Notes: generated from the sequence alone by a model not told the origin. A stretch of DNA of 64,000 nucleotides from CAXBCP01 sp963977005 (GCA_963977005.1 CAXBMQ010000008.1:137653-201652); one strand, 5' to 3'. Counted from the first letter of the stretch, positions 25,457 to 34,302 are shown. Translations and numbers: made by a program.

Positions 25457-26668
25457 TTACTCCGCCGCTTTTGCGGCTTCCTCTGCCTCGACGGCGGCGA
25501 TTGCCTGCCCGGCAATGATCAGTTTCTGGATTTCGCTGGTGCCTTCGTAAATGCGCAGCGCGCGGATTTCCCTGTACAGCCGCTCGACCGTCGATCCGAC
25601 GACGACCCCCATGCCGCCCCATATCTGGACCGCCTGGTCGATCACTTCCTGCGCGCTTTCGGTGGCATAGAGCTTGGCCATTGCCGCTTCGCGGGTGACC
25701 CGCGTCCCTTGCGTATCCTTGGTCCAGGCAGAGCGGTAGACCAGCAGCGCGGCCGCATCGATCTTGAGCGCCATATCGGCGATCTTTTCCTGAATAAGCT
25801 GGTAATCCGCCAGCGGCTTGCCGAAAGACAACCGGCTGCGGGCCTGCGCGATGGCTTCGTCATGGGCGCGGCGGGCGAACCCGAGCGCCGCGGCACCGAC
25901 CGTCGACCGGAACACGTCGAGCGACGACATGGCGATCTTGAAACCGTCTCCCGGGTTGCCGAGCAGGTGGGATGCCGGGACGCGGCAGTCCTCGAATCTG
26001 ATGCGCCCGAGCGGATGCGGGGCGATCACGTCGAACCGTTCCGTGCAGGCGAGGCCGGGAGTGTCGGCGTCCACGACCAGCGCCGACAGGCCCCGAGCGC
26101 CGGGGGCGTCGTCTTCGGTGCGGCAGAACACGACATACTGGTGGGCAAGCCCGCCATTGGAGATCAGCGTTTTCTCTCCGTTGAGAATGTAGTCGTCGCC
26201 GTCGCGCCGCGCATTCGTGGTCATCGCGGCCACGTCGGAGCCGGACTCGGGCTCGGACAGGGCGAACGCAGCGATCCGCTTGCCCGCAGCGACGTCTGGC
26301 AGGTACTTGCTGCGAATTTCCTCCGACCCGAATAGCGAGATCGGGCCTGTGCCCAGTCCCTGCATGACGAAGGAAAAGTCGGCCATGCCCGAGTATTGCG
26401 CCAGCGTTTCGCGCATCAGGCAGAGCGCGCGGACATCGAGGGTCTCGTGGATGCCGCCCCAGGGGGCAGGCACCGAATAGCGCAGCCAGCCGCCCTCGGC
26501 GAGGCGCCGCACCAGTTCGCGGGCAAGGGCGTCGAGACCTGCGTCGTCCGACGGCTCTTCCTCGGCCAGCGGCGCGATTTCGCGGTCGGCCCAGGTCCGG
26601 AACTCGGCCGCGAGGGTGCGGTGGGAATCTTCCAGGAAGGGCCAGTTGAGATAGGTCTGTTCGGGCAC
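25457..26668 (-). CDS. Acyl-CoA dehydrogenase
   Basis: A 403-residue FAD enzyme with ALSEPESGSDVAAM, the FAD/acyl contact GEKTLISNGG, and RIYEGTSEIQKLIIAG, where the glutamate of YEGT is the usual catalytic base. In the 2-aminobenzoyl-CoA pathway a dehydrogenase of this class would act on the reduced cyclohexene-carboxyl-CoA. The C-terminal tail is rich in glutamate and alanine. It lies between the hydratase and ligase genes with gaps of 3 and 5 bases. Confidence 0.9.
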   Translation of the reverse strand: MPEQTYLNWPFLEDSHRTLAAEFRTWADREIAPLAEEEPSDDAGLDALARELVRRLAEGGWLRYSVPAPWGGIHETLDVRALCLMRETLAQYSGMADFSFVMQGLGTGPISLFGSEEIRSKYLPDVAAGKRIAAFALSEPESGSDVAAMTTNARRDGDDYILNGEKTLISNGGLAHQYVVFCRTEDDAPGARGLSALVVDADTPGLACTERFDVIAPHPLGRIRFEDCRVPASHLLGNPGDGFKIAMSSLDVFRSTVGAAALGFARRAHDEAIAQARSRLSFGKPLADYQLIQEKIADMALKIDAAALLVYRSAWTKDTQGTRVTREAAMAKLYATESAQEVIDQAVQIWGGMGVVVGSTVERLYREIRALRIYEGTSEIQKLIIAGQAIAAVEAEEAAKAAE

Positions 26669-26671
26669 GGC

Positions 26672-27490
26672 TCAGTTCCCCTCGAAGACGGGTTTCTGCT
26701 TGGCGACAAACGCGTCGTAAGCGCGCTGGAAGTCCTGTGTCTGCATGCAGATGGCCTGCGCTTCGGCTTCGGCCGTGATTGCCTCGTCGACGCTCATATT
26801 CCATTCCATGTGGAGCTGGCGCTTGGTAATGCCATGCGCGAAGGTGGGGCCGTCGGCGAGGCGTCGGGCCTGTTCCTGAGATTCTGGCAGAACTTTATCA
26901 GGGTCGCATAACCTGTTGAAAAAGCCCCAGTTATATCCTTCTTCACCTGACATGGAGCGGCCGGTATACAGCAATTCGGAAGCCCGTCCCTGGCCGATAA
27001 TACGCGGCAGAATCGAGCACGCGCCCATATCGCAGCCGGCAAGGCCGACCCGGGTGAAAAGGAACGCCGTCTTCGATTCCGGGGTGCCGTAGCGCAGGTC
27101 GGATCCCATGGCGAGAATGGCGCCGGCGCCCGCGCAGATACCGTCGATCGCGGCGATAATCGGCTGCGGACAGGCGCGCATCGCCTTGACGACATCGCCG
27201 GTCATTTCGGTGAAGCGCAGCAGTTCCTTCATGTCCATGTCGAGCAGCGGGCCGATGATCTCGTGAACGTCGCCGCCGGAGCAGAAATTGCCGCCGGCGC
27301 CGGTGATCACGACGGTCTTGATATCGTCGACATGCTGCAGGGTGCGGAAGGTATCGCGCAGTTCGGCATAGGACTCGAATGTCAGCGGGTTCTTGCGGTC
27401 GGGCCGGTTGATCGTGATCGTCGCGACCTTGCCGTCCAGGCTCCAGGCGAAGTGCTTCGGCGCGATCGATGCTGCGGGAATTACGGTCAT
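26672..27490 (-). CDS. Enoyl-CoA hydratase/isomerase family protein
   Basis: A 272-residue crotonase. GGNFCSGGDVHEI forms the first oxyanion loop and DGICAGAGAILAMGSDLRYG the second; FTRVGLAGCDMGA follows where one catalytic glutamate usually sits, but glycine and aspartate residues occur there instead. It overlaps the MarR gene stop (ATGA). It probably handles a cyclic enoyl-CoA in the aryl-CoA route. Whether it is a hydratase, hydrolase or isomerase cannot be settled from sequence. Confidence 0.87.
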   Translation of the reverse strand: MTVIPAASIAPKHFAWSLDGKVATITINRPDRKNPLTFESYAELRDTFRTLQHVDDIKTVVITGAGGNFCSGGDVHEIIGPLLDMDMKELLRFTEMTGDVVKAMRACPQPIIAAIDGICAGAGAILAMGSDLRYGTPESKTAFLFTRVGLAGCDMGACSILPRIIGQGRASELLYTGRSMSGEEGYNWGFFNRLCDPDKVLPESQEQARRLADGPTFAHGITKRQLHMEWNMSVDEAITAEAEAQAICMQTQDFQRAYDAFVAKQKPVFEGN

Positions 27491-28005
27491 TCTGCTGCCT
27501 CCAGGGTGTTCTTCCGCCCCGCGTCGTGGATCGATTCCTTCAACCGCGCGAGCAGGCCATAAAGTGTGGTCATTTCCTCGGCCGTGAGGCCGGCCATCAT
27601 TTCGCCGACCCATAACCGGTGGTCGTCTGCGATTTTTGCAAACGATTTGCTGCCCTCCGGGGTCAGGCTGACCATCTGGACGCGGCGGTCATCGGGCGAC
27701 GGCGTCCGGCGTACCAGGCCCTCGCCGGCAAGGCGGCCGACAAGCCCGGTGACATTGCCGTTCGAGACCATCAGGCGCTTCGACAGCTCGCCCATCGACA
27801 TCGGCCCGTCGTGCCGTTCGAGCTGGGCGAGAATATCGAACCGCGGCAGCGTGGTGTCGGCCGATTGCTTGAGGCGCGTACGTACCTCGTTGTCGAGGAG
27901 GTTGGTGCAGGTCAGCAGGCGCAGCCAGACGCGCAGTTCCATGCCGTCTTCAAGCTGGACGCCGGATTCGTAGTCCGGCCTGTCCTGGATCGGCGCGCCG
28001 GTCAT
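27487..28005 (-). CDS. MarR-family regulator of the aryl-CoA pathway
   Basis: A 172-residue winged-helix protein. The recognition region (MSMGELSKRLMVSNGNVTGL), the wing (RTPSPDDRRVQMVSLTPEG) and dimerisation helices are typical of MarR. It overlaps both neighbours by four bases, so it is part of the operon. MarR proteins of aromatic-acid operons usually repress until an aryl-CoA binds. The palindrome at 28862, between this operon and the divergent RidA gene, and its match at 17158 are the natural operator candidates. Confidence 0.9.
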   Translation of the reverse strand: MTGAPIQDRPDYESGVQLEDGMELRVWLRLLTCTNLLDNEVRTRLKQSADTTLPRFDILAQLERHDGPMSMGELSKRLMVSNGNVTGLVGRLAGEGLVRRTPSPDDRRVQMVSLTPEGSKSFAKIADDHRLWVGEMMAGLTAEEMTTLYGLLARLKESIHDAGRKNTLEAAE

Positions 28006-28838
28006 GACATGACCTCGCCGCCGGCGATCGGGATCGCCTGGCCGGTGATGGATGCCGAGGCGGGCAGGGCGAGCCATGCGACGGTTTCCGCCACTTCCCA
28101 GGGCTGCACGAGGCGCCCCTGCGGGTTCGACGCGGCAAGCTCCACCGTTGCATCCTCAACCGTGCGGCCGGTCTTGGCGACGATGTTGTCGATCGTCTCG
28201 CGCACCAGGTCGGTTTCGGTATAGCCGGGGCAGACGGCATTCACCGTGATGCCCTTTTTTGCGGTTTCCAGCGCCAGCGACCGGGTCAGGCCGATCACGG
28301 CGTGTTTGGCCGCACAATAGGCGGATACGTAGCCGTAACCGATGAGGCCGGCGGTCGAGGCGACGTTGATAATGCGTCCGTAACCGGCGTCCAGCATGGC
28401 GGGCAGGGCCGCCTGCGTACAGATGAACGTGCCGGTCAGGTTGACGGCGATCATCGAATCCCACAATGCGCGCTCCATCTTGTGGAAGGGGGCGCTTTTG
28501 CCCGAACCCGCATTGTTGACAAGGATAGCGATCGGCCCGTTCGCTGCCACCGCCGAGGCGAAGGCCTTTTCGATCGATGCCGTGTCGGAAACATCCGCTG
28601 TTTCCACATGCACGCGGACGCCGTGTGTACCCGCGAAATGTCCGGCGCGTTCGTCCAGCATTGTCCGGTCGCGGCCGATCAGCGTCAGGTCCGCGCCGAG
28701 CCGGCCAAGCGTGTCGGCAATCGCGGCCCCTATACCCCGCGTCGCGCCGGTGACGAGCGCATGCTGGCCCGCAAGAGGCGTTCCCTGAAGACCGCCATGG
28801 GCGACGTTATCGGCGGAAAGGTCGGTTGCGTCGGTCAT
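28002..28838 (-). CDS. Short-chain dehydrogenase/reductase of the aryl-CoA operon
   Basis: A 278-residue SDR with TGATRGIGAAIADTLG, NNAGSGKS, a catalytic serine in NVASTAGLIG, and YCAAKHAVIG where Tyr and Lys are in place. It is the first gene of the minus-strand operon and overlaps the MarR gene. The equivalent step in the known pathway is oxidation of a 3-hydroxyacyl-CoA-like ring intermediate. ATG 28838 is preferred over a GTG three codons upstream. Confidence 0.88.
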   Translation of the reverse strand: MTDATDLSADNVAHGGLQGTPLAGQHALVTGATRGIGAAIADTLGRLGADLTLIGRDRTMLDERAGHFAGTHGVRVHVETADVSDTASIEKAFASAVAANGPIAILVNNAGSGKSAPFHKMERALWDSMIAVNLTGTFICTQAALPAMLDAGYGRIINVASTAGLIGYGYVSAYCAAKHAVIGLTRSLALETAKKGITVNAVCPGYTETDLVRETIDNIVAKTGRTVEDATVELAASNPQGRLVQPWEVAETVAWLALPASASITGQAIPIAGGEVMS

Positions 28839-28861
28839 GATCTGCACGATTGATTTTGTAA

Positions 28862-28879
28862 TGTTTTAAGCTTAAAACA
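28862..28879. promoter_or_regulatory. 18-bp palindrome in the divergent SDR/RidA promoter, probable MarR operator
   Basis: TGTTTTAAG followed by its exact complement, centred on AAGCTT. It lies between two divergent start codons (28838 minus and 28924 plus), where one regulator could control both directions. It shares TTTTAAGCTTAAAA with the palindrome at 17158-17179. Confidence 0.75.
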
Positions 28880-28923
28880 ATTGAACGAACCCCGCAAGCA
28901 GCGCGATCGCGAAAGGACACCTG

Positions 28924-29316
28924 ATGCAGGCACTGAATCCCCCTGGATGGAACCGACCCAAAGGGTACTCCAACGGCATCATGGCGGAGGGCCGTTTCGT
29001 GTTCGTCGCCGGCATGGTCGGATGGACCGCCGAGGAGAAATTCGAATCCGACGATTTTGTCGATCAGTTCCGCCTCGCGCTGGAAAACACTGTCGCCGTG
29101 CTTGCCGAAGGCGGGGCCGGGCCTGAGCATATCTGCCGGATGACGATGTATTTCACCGACAAGCAGGAATACCTGTCGCGTCTGTCAGAGGTCGGCCAGG
29201 CCTATCGCGACGTGCTCGGAAAGAACTTCCCGACAATGGCCGCCGTTCAGGTCGTCGCCTTGATGGAAGACCGCGCCAAGGTCGAGATCGAAACGACGGC
29301 CGTCGTTCCCGTCTGA
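28924..29316 (+). CDS. RidA/YjgF-family protein (enamine/imine deaminase)
   Basis: A 130-residue RidA-fold protein starting MQALNPPGWNRPKGYSNGI, with VAGMVGWTAEEKF, RLALENTVAVLAEGGAG and HICRMTMYFTD. The arginine in the ICRMT stretch matches the RidA residue that binds the substrate carboxylate. RidA proteins hydrolyse reactive enamines and imines to ketones and ammonia. It is divergent from the aryl-CoA operon and shares its operator, so it is likely co-regulated. GAAAGGA precedes the ATG. Confidence 0.88.
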   Translation: MQALNPPGWNRPKGYSNGIMAEGRFVFVAGMVGWTAEEKFESDDFVDQFRLALENTVAVLAEGGAGPEHICRMTMYFTDKQEYLSRLSEVGQAYRDVLGKNFPTMAAVQVVALMEDRAKVEIETTAVVPV

Positions 29317-29433
29317 TCGCCGGGAGCAATCATTTAATTTTGTAACACGTAAAAATTGTGACTTAGAATCTTTTCAACTTTTTGTTAATTCGCTGGTGCG
29401 GTTTTTGAAAATTAACCATGAGGCAAATTTGTC

Positions 29434-30144
29434 ATGAGATACTCCTTCCGGGCATTCCTGTGTGCAATCTGTTTAGTCGTGCCACAGCAATCATTTGCGG
29501 GTTTTATCGACTGGACCAGCTTTTCCAATCCGTCCGGCACAACCAGTGTGTCGGGCCTGCTGAGTGGGTCGGCGGTTACAGCGACCATTTCAGGCACAGG
29601 CGGTTCCGCACGAATTTATGCGCCTGGCAGTTCTATTAACAATACCTATAGCTGGACGGGTAGCGCTCACATCCCCAATCTTGTCAATTCAGACATGCTT
29701 TATTTCGAGAACCTCGTGGCTAACAGTGTTGATACCTGGACTGTGAGCTTCTCCGCGCCTGTCGAGAATCCGGTTTTTTTGTTCAAAGGCCTGGAACGGA
29801 CCTACAGTTTTGACAGCGGGATAACGCTGTTGAGCGCCAATACCCCGGGTTATATCGTCAGCGGCAATTCCATAACCGGCAACACCTTTACGCCCTCGAA
29901 TGCCGGTTCTCTGCAGCTATTTGGTACATACACTTCCCTCATGATCGTGGGTACTGGGATCACTGGCGGCGATACCCATAATCGGGATGCGGTGTTAGTT
30001 CAAATTGGTGCGACGCCTTACGTCGAGCCGCCGCCGCCACCGCCACCGCCACCCGAGGAGGTGAATGAGCCCTCGATGCTTACACCTTTGATGTTAGGCC
30101 TTTTTCTGATCGCCACGCGGTTGCGGATCAGGCAGCGGCAGTAA
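29434..30144 (+). CDS. Secreted protein with a PEP-CTERM-like sorting tail
   Basis: A 236-residue protein: signal peptide (about 1-22), a Ser/Thr/Gly-rich beta-type mature domain, a run of nine prolines (about 195-205), then a terminal segment. The tail NEPSMLTPLMLGLFLIATRL followed by RIRQRQ has the three parts of a PEP-CTERM signal: a E-P-S-ML motif, a hydrophobic span and a basic end. Such tails are cut by exosortases at the inner membrane, and the proteins go to the surface or matrix. Base composition is clearly less GC-rich than the neighbours, which hints at recent acquisition. No exosortase is in view. Confidence 0.72.
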   Translation: MRYSFRAFLCAICLVVPQQSFAGFIDWTSFSNPSGTTSVSGLLSGSAVTATISGTGGSARIYAPGSSINNTYSWTGSAHIPNLVNSDMLYFENLVANSVDTWTVSFSAPVENPVFLFKGLERTYSFDSGITLLSANTPGYIVSGNSITGNTFTPSNAGSLQLFGTYTSLMIVGTGITGGDTHNRDAVLVQIGATPYVEPPPPPPPPPEEVNEPSMLTPLMLGLFLIATRLRIRQRQ

Positions 30145-30244
30145 AACGTACAGATGAAAATACAAATCAGGGCGCTCGAGTGTTAAAGAAGGCGCGGGCG
30201 TAAAATCGGTCGCCACTCCATGATCGAAGGGCGTTAGGCCAGGC

Positions 30245-30958
30245 TTAACGCCCCGCGCGGCGGGAGAAATGTTCCCACGCGCGGGAGAAACCGGCCTGTT
30301 CCTTGTCGGCGCCGCGCCGGGCGTCGATTTCGCCCTGGCTGAGATATTCGACGTCGCCGCCGAGGCCGATCGCATCGAGCTGGATCTGGGCATTGACCTG
30401 AAGGAAGATCGACGTCAGCACGGCATCCTCGAGACTGTATCCCGCAATGCTGGCGCCATGTCCGCGCATCAGCACGATTTTGCCGTCGCCCAGCGTTTTG
30501 CACATGTCGCGGCCCTGTTCCATCGTCGTGACCAGCATGATGGTGTCATCGCCGAACTTGTCGCGGATGTCCCATGTCGGGGGCGGATCGCCGATCCGCG
30601 CGGCGACATGGATAATCGGCTGCAGCTGCACGCTGGAAACCGTGAACGGCACAACCTGGTATGAATGATTGTGCACGACCGACATAACGTCCGGCCGCTG
30701 TTCGTAGATCGCGCCGTGGATTGCGCGTTCGGAATAGGGCGTGCGGTCGCCGAGATCGACCGGGGTGCCGTCCAGCTCGAATGTGACGATGTCTTCGGGC
30801 TCGATCAGCGACGGCGCGCGCGAATAGGCCAGCAGGTAACGGTCCGGATTTTCCGGATGGCGAATGCTGACATGCCCGTATGAATCGCAGACGTTTTCAT
30901 GGGCAACAATACGGTTTGCAGTGACAAGCGCTTCGATGGCGGCGGTGAGATCGGACAT
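30245..30958 (-). CDS. Class II aldolase/adducin family protein
   Basis: A 237-residue protein of the fuculose-1-phosphate aldolase fold: SYGHVSIRHPEN near the start, the zinc histidines in VVHNHSYQVVPF and the third in LMRGHGASIAG, with YSERAIHGAIYE. Members cleave aldols or act as decarboxylases in the cytoplasm. The start at 30958 is chosen for the GGGAAG upstream. It stands alone, divergent from msrA. Substrate unknown. Confidence 0.82.
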   Translation of the reverse strand: MSDLTAAIEALVTANRIVAHENVCDSYGHVSIRHPENPDRYLLAYSRAPSLIEPEDIVTFELDGTPVDLGDRTPYSERAIHGAIYEQRPDVMSVVHNHSYQVVPFTVSSVQLQPIIHVAARIGDPPPTWDIRDKFGDDTIMLVTTMEQGRDMCKTLGDGKIVLMRGHGASIAGYSLEDAVLTSIFLQVNAQIQLDAIGLGGDVEYLSQGEIDARRGADKEQAGFSRAWEHFSRRAGR

Positions 30959-31129
30959 ATCGACTTCCCAAAGTGTTTTTATTCTCGAACCCAATTCCTA
31001 GCCGTCCGCGCGCGATCCAACAAGAGTGCTGCGCGGAAATGTATCGATGACATGCTAGACAGAGTGCGTTCCAGGACCCATGTTCAAAACAGAACGTGTT
31101 CGACGATCAACGAAGCAGGAGGAAATCCG

Positions 31130-31639
31130 ATGACAACCGAACGTGCCGTGCTTGCCGGAGGCTGTTTCTGGGGCATGCAGGACCTGATCCGCAAACTGCC
31201 GGGCGTGGTGTCCACCCGTGTCGGCTACACAGGCGGCGACGTGCCCAATGCGACCTATCGGAATCATGGAATGCATGCCGAAGGTATCGAGATCGTCTTC
31301 GATCCGTCCCAGACCAGCTACCGCGACATGCTTGAGTTTTTCTTCCAGATACACGACCCGACGACGCCGAACCGGCAGGGCAACGATCGGGGGCCGAGCT
31401 ATCGCTCGGCGATCTATTACGTCGATGAGGAACAGAAACGCGTTGCCGAGGAAACCATGGCCGATGTGGATGCATCGGGTCTGTGGCCGGGGGCGGTCGT
31501 TACCGAACTGGAACCGGTTGGCGATTTCTGGGAAGCGGAACCCGAACACCAGGATTATCTGGAGCGCATTCCGCATGGCTATACCTGCCATTACATCCGT
31601 CCCGAATGGAAACTGCCGCGCCGAGAAGCGGCGGAATAG
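31130..31639 (+). CDS. msrA: Peptide methionine (S)-S-oxide reductase
   Basis: A 169-residue MsrA with the catalytic cysteine in AGGCFWGMQD and the family signatures GVVSTRVGYTGGDVPNATY, FFFQIHDPTTPNRQGND and GPSYRSAIYY. It repairs oxidised methionine in the cytosol. GCAGGAGGAAATCCG precedes the ATG. The C-terminal region (GYTCHYIRP) has one further cysteine that may serve as the resolving residue. The gene begins a short + strand pair with the hypothetical gene at 31663. Confidence 0.92.
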   Translation: MTTERAVLAGGCFWGMQDLIRKLPGVVSTRVGYTGGDVPNATYRNHGMHAEGIEIVFDPSQTSYRDMLEFFFQIHDPTTPNRQGNDRGPSYRSAIYYVDEEQKRVAEETMADVDASGLWPGAVVTELEPVGDFWEAEPEHQDYLERIPHGYTCHYIRPEWKLPRREAAE

Positions 31640-31662
31640 ACAGCAGCGGGGACGGATTGGGA

Positions 31663-32139
31663 GTGGCCGTGTTTGAAGTCGGAGATACCGTGCGCAACGT
31701 TGCGGCCGATGTGGTCGGCGTTGTCGTGGAAATAGACGGCGAGACGGTCTATCTCGAGCAGGCCAACGGCGCCGAGGTCGATTTCAAGGCATCGTCACTG
31801 GTGCTCGAGGAAGACTTTCAGGCGAAACACGGCACCGTCGTGCGGGACGATGAAGCGTCGCATGCGAACGACCCGGTTTATGACGAGGTGATCCGCAACC
31901 TGTATCCCGCGATCCTCGAACTGGGCGAAGCGGTGCATGCTTCGGTGAAATCGGTGCCGGGCGTGACGCCCCGCAACTGGGGCGCGTTGACGTCGCTGCA
32001 AAAGCTCAATGCGGTTTCGATCGCGACGGACGTGCCGGTCCAGGACTGGGTGGATGCGAGCAAGCCGGGCGCAAAGAAAGCGCTCGGCCCGCTTCAATTG
32101 TCGATCCTGGCGAACCGGTCGGGAAAGCCGGGGCGGTAA
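31663..32139 (+). CDS. Conserved-looking hypothetical protein with an SH3-like N-terminus
   Basis: About 158 residues. The first 50 (VFEVGDTVRNVAADVVGVVV ... VDFKASSLVLEEDF) look like a small beta-barrel of KOW/SH3 type. The rest is helical (VIRNLYPAILELGEAVHASV, then WGALTSLQKLNAVSIAT). It starts 23 bases after msrA, most likely at GTG 31663, and is probably co-transcribed with it. I do not recognise the family. Confidence 0.6.
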   Translation: MAVFEVGDTVRNVAADVVGVVVEIDGETVYLEQANGAEVDFKASSLVLEEDFQAKHGTVVRDDEASHANDPVYDEVIRNLYPAILELGEAVHASVKSVPGVTPRNWGALTSLQKLNAVSIATDVPVQDWVDASKPGAKKALGPLQLSILANRSGKPGR

Positions 32140-32503
32140 TCCCCGGGCGGCAATCCCGATCCCACCCGAGCGACGCGGGCGACCCGTTGACGGGAAAGCC
32201 CGAAGGACATTCAGGGGATTCCGATAAACACCGTTCGGTCCGCAAATTCGATTCGGCGGTTCAAAGGCTGTTGCCTGATCTGGGAAAGTTCTGTGCCAGA
32301 CGGAAATATCTAATTTATTCAGAGTGTTGACGGTTCCAGTGGGTCTATATTCTGAAGTGATGTGCACAATGCAGACACCTGAAACGGGGCATCACGCCCG
32401 AAATCCGGCGGATGGGCGGGTGGCGTGGCTTTGAATTATGCGTCAAATACGCTATTGGAATCGGCAATGGACGAGTAATCGAACTTGAGGCATCCTTTTC
32501 GAT
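32140..32503. other. Intergenic region, 364 bp, upstream of the Rieske operon
   Basis: No gene found. A TTGACG at 32327-32332 is followed at slightly short spacing by TATTCT (32348-32353), a weak promoter candidate. The 100 bases before the Rieske start are more AT-rich than the coding regions. No clear operator palindrome was seen. Confidence 0.45.
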
Positions 32504-33811
32504 ATGAATAGCAATCCGTACATAATCGACAATCCCGGCGGGAACGATTTCCGGCTGAACAGGGAAACGCTTGTGGAGCCCGAAATCCTGGTCGCAGAGC
32601 GCGAACGGATCTTCGACCAGAGCTGGATTTATGCCGGTCATGAATCCGAAGTGCCGAAACCGGGCGATTTCCAGACCCGCAACGTCGGCGGCCGGCCGGT
32701 GATTCTCACCCGCGACGGCGACGATAACGTCCGTCTGTTCCTAAACACCTGCCGCCATCGCGGCGCCAAGGTCTGCCGCGAGCGTGAAGGCAATACCAAG
32801 CGGTTCTACTGCTTCTATCACGGCTGGTCCTACGGCAATGACGGCGCGCTGGTGGCCGTGCCCGGACAAGATGCCTATCCCGACACTTTCGACCGCTCGG
32901 AGCTCGGGCTGCAGGACGTGCCGCGGTTCGAGAATTACCGCGGTTTCTGGTTCGCGAGCTTCAATGCGGATGTCGAAGACCTCGAACCCTATCTGGCGGG
33001 CGCCAAGGAATATATCGACCTGGTGGTCGACCAGTCGCCCGACGGCAGGATGGAGATCGTCTCGGGCGTTCAGGAATACGATATCGCGGCGAACTGGAAG
33101 CTGCTGATCGAAAACTCGTTCGACGATTATCACCTGCATTCGACCCATTCGACGTGGCTCGAATACATGAAGGATTCGGGCGTCAGCATTAAGGTGCCCA
33201 AGGGGCTGCTACTGCCCAAACGGGGGATCGGGCGCGATCTCGGGAACGGGCATGCGGTGATCGACAACGTCAATTTCCGCGGTCGCCCGGTGGCGACGTG
33301 GATTTCGATCTACGGCGAAGAGGCGAAGCCCGCTGTCGAGGCGGCAAAGGCCGAATTGGTCGAGCGTCTGGGCGAAGAGCGCGCCGAGCGCGTCGCCAAC
33401 ACCAACCGCAACCTGTTCGTTTTCCCGAACCTGATGATCAATGACGGTTCCTCCGTCACCGTCCGCGCATTCTGGCCGGAAGAGGTGGACCGGATGAAGG
33501 TCACGGCCTGGGCGCTTGGGCCGGTCGGAGAAAGCGCGATCATGCGCAAGGTCCGGCTCGATTCCTTCCTCACGTTCTACGGCCCGGGCGGGTTCGCGAC
33601 GCCGGACGATGTCGAAGCGCTGGAGCAGGTTCAGGCCGGGCTGACGTCGACCGTGAAGGAAGTACCGTGGTCGGTCATGACCCGCGGCATCGCCAAGGAA
33701 GGCGAGCAGCTCAATTCGGATGAGTTGCATCTTCGAACGTTCTGGCGCCGCTGGAACACAATGATGACCGGGGAGCCCGCTGCGACCGAGGCCGCCCAGG
33801 CAGCCGAATAG
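32504..33811 (+). CDS. Rieske ring-hydroxylating dioxygenase, alpha subunit
   Basis: A 435-residue alpha subunit. The Rieske [2Fe-2S] ligands are Cys83 and His85 (CRHRGAKVC) and Cys103 and His106 (CFYHGWSY). The mononuclear iron site has Asp207-x2-His210-x4-His215 (FDDYHLHSTH). The family hydroxylates aromatic rings with O2 and electrons from a ferredoxin system. The small beta subunit follows eight bases later, as in alpha3beta3 enzymes. No ferredoxin, reductase or cis-diol dehydrogenase gene is nearby; the next genes are a CoA-transferase and a crotonase, which is unusual. Confidence 0.9.
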   Translation: MNSNPYIIDNPGGNDFRLNRETLVEPEILVAERERIFDQSWIYAGHESEVPKPGDFQTRNVGGRPVILTRDGDDNVRLFLNTCRHRGAKVCREREGNTKRFYCFYHGWSYGNDGALVAVPGQDAYPDTFDRSELGLQDVPRFENYRGFWFASFNADVEDLEPYLAGAKEYIDLVVDQSPDGRMEIVSGVQEYDIAANWKLLIENSFDDYHLHSTHSTWLEYMKDSGVSIKVPKGLLLPKRGIGRDLGNGHAVIDNVNFRGRPVATWISIYGEEAKPAVEAAKAELVERLGEERAERVANTNRNLFVFPNLMINDGSSVTVRAFWPEEVDRMKVTAWALGPVGESAIMRKVRLDSFLTFYGPGGFATPDDVEALEQVQAGLTSTVKEVPWSVMTRGIAKEGEQLNSDELHLRTFWRRWNTMMTGEPAATEAAQAAE

Positions 33812-33819
33812 GAATTACC

Positions 33820-34302
33820 GTGACTGTTAGCCGTGAAGCCGTAGAGGATTTCCTCTATCACGAAGCCGCTCTGCTCGATGCGTGGGAACTGGACGCGTGG
33901 GTCGACCTGTTATGCGACGATGCGCATTACCTGGTACCTCCGAACGATACGCCCGACGGCCATCCCGACACCACGCTGTTCATTATCGCCGACGACATGG
34001 ATCGCATCCGGGGGCGCGTAAAGCGGCTCAAAAGCCATGATGCCCATGCTGAATTTCCGCCATCGCGCACGCGGCGGCTGATCACCAACGTGCGTATCCT
34101 CGCGCAGGACGACCGGGAACTGACCGTGACGGCGAATTTCTCCGTCCACCGTTTTCGCCGTGACGGCAAGGGCGGCGCCTATGTCGGAAAATACATTTAC
34201 ACGCTGCGGATCGAGGGCGACGGCTTCCGGATTGCCGAACGCCGCGCAATCCTGGATGCCGAGGAACTCGGCGGTCTGGGCGCGGTAAGCTTTATTCTCT
34301 GA
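33820..34302 (+). CDS. Ring-hydroxylating dioxygenase, beta subunit
   Basis: A 160-residue NTF2-like protein beginning at GTG: VEDFLYHEAALLDAWELDAW, then RRLITNVRI and YTLRIEGDGFRIAERRAIL. This matches the small structural subunit of Rieske dioxygenases, which holds the hexamer together and may tune specificity. It is directly behind the alpha subunit, so the two form one enzyme. Confidence 0.9.
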   Translation: MTVSREAVEDFLYHEAALLDAWELDAWVDLLCDDAHYLVPPNDTPDGHPDTTLFIIADDMDRIRGRVKRLKSHDAHAEFPPSRTRRLITNVRILAQDDRELTVTANFSVHRFRRDGKGGAYVGKYIYTLRIEGDGFRIAERRAILDAEELGGLGAVSFIL

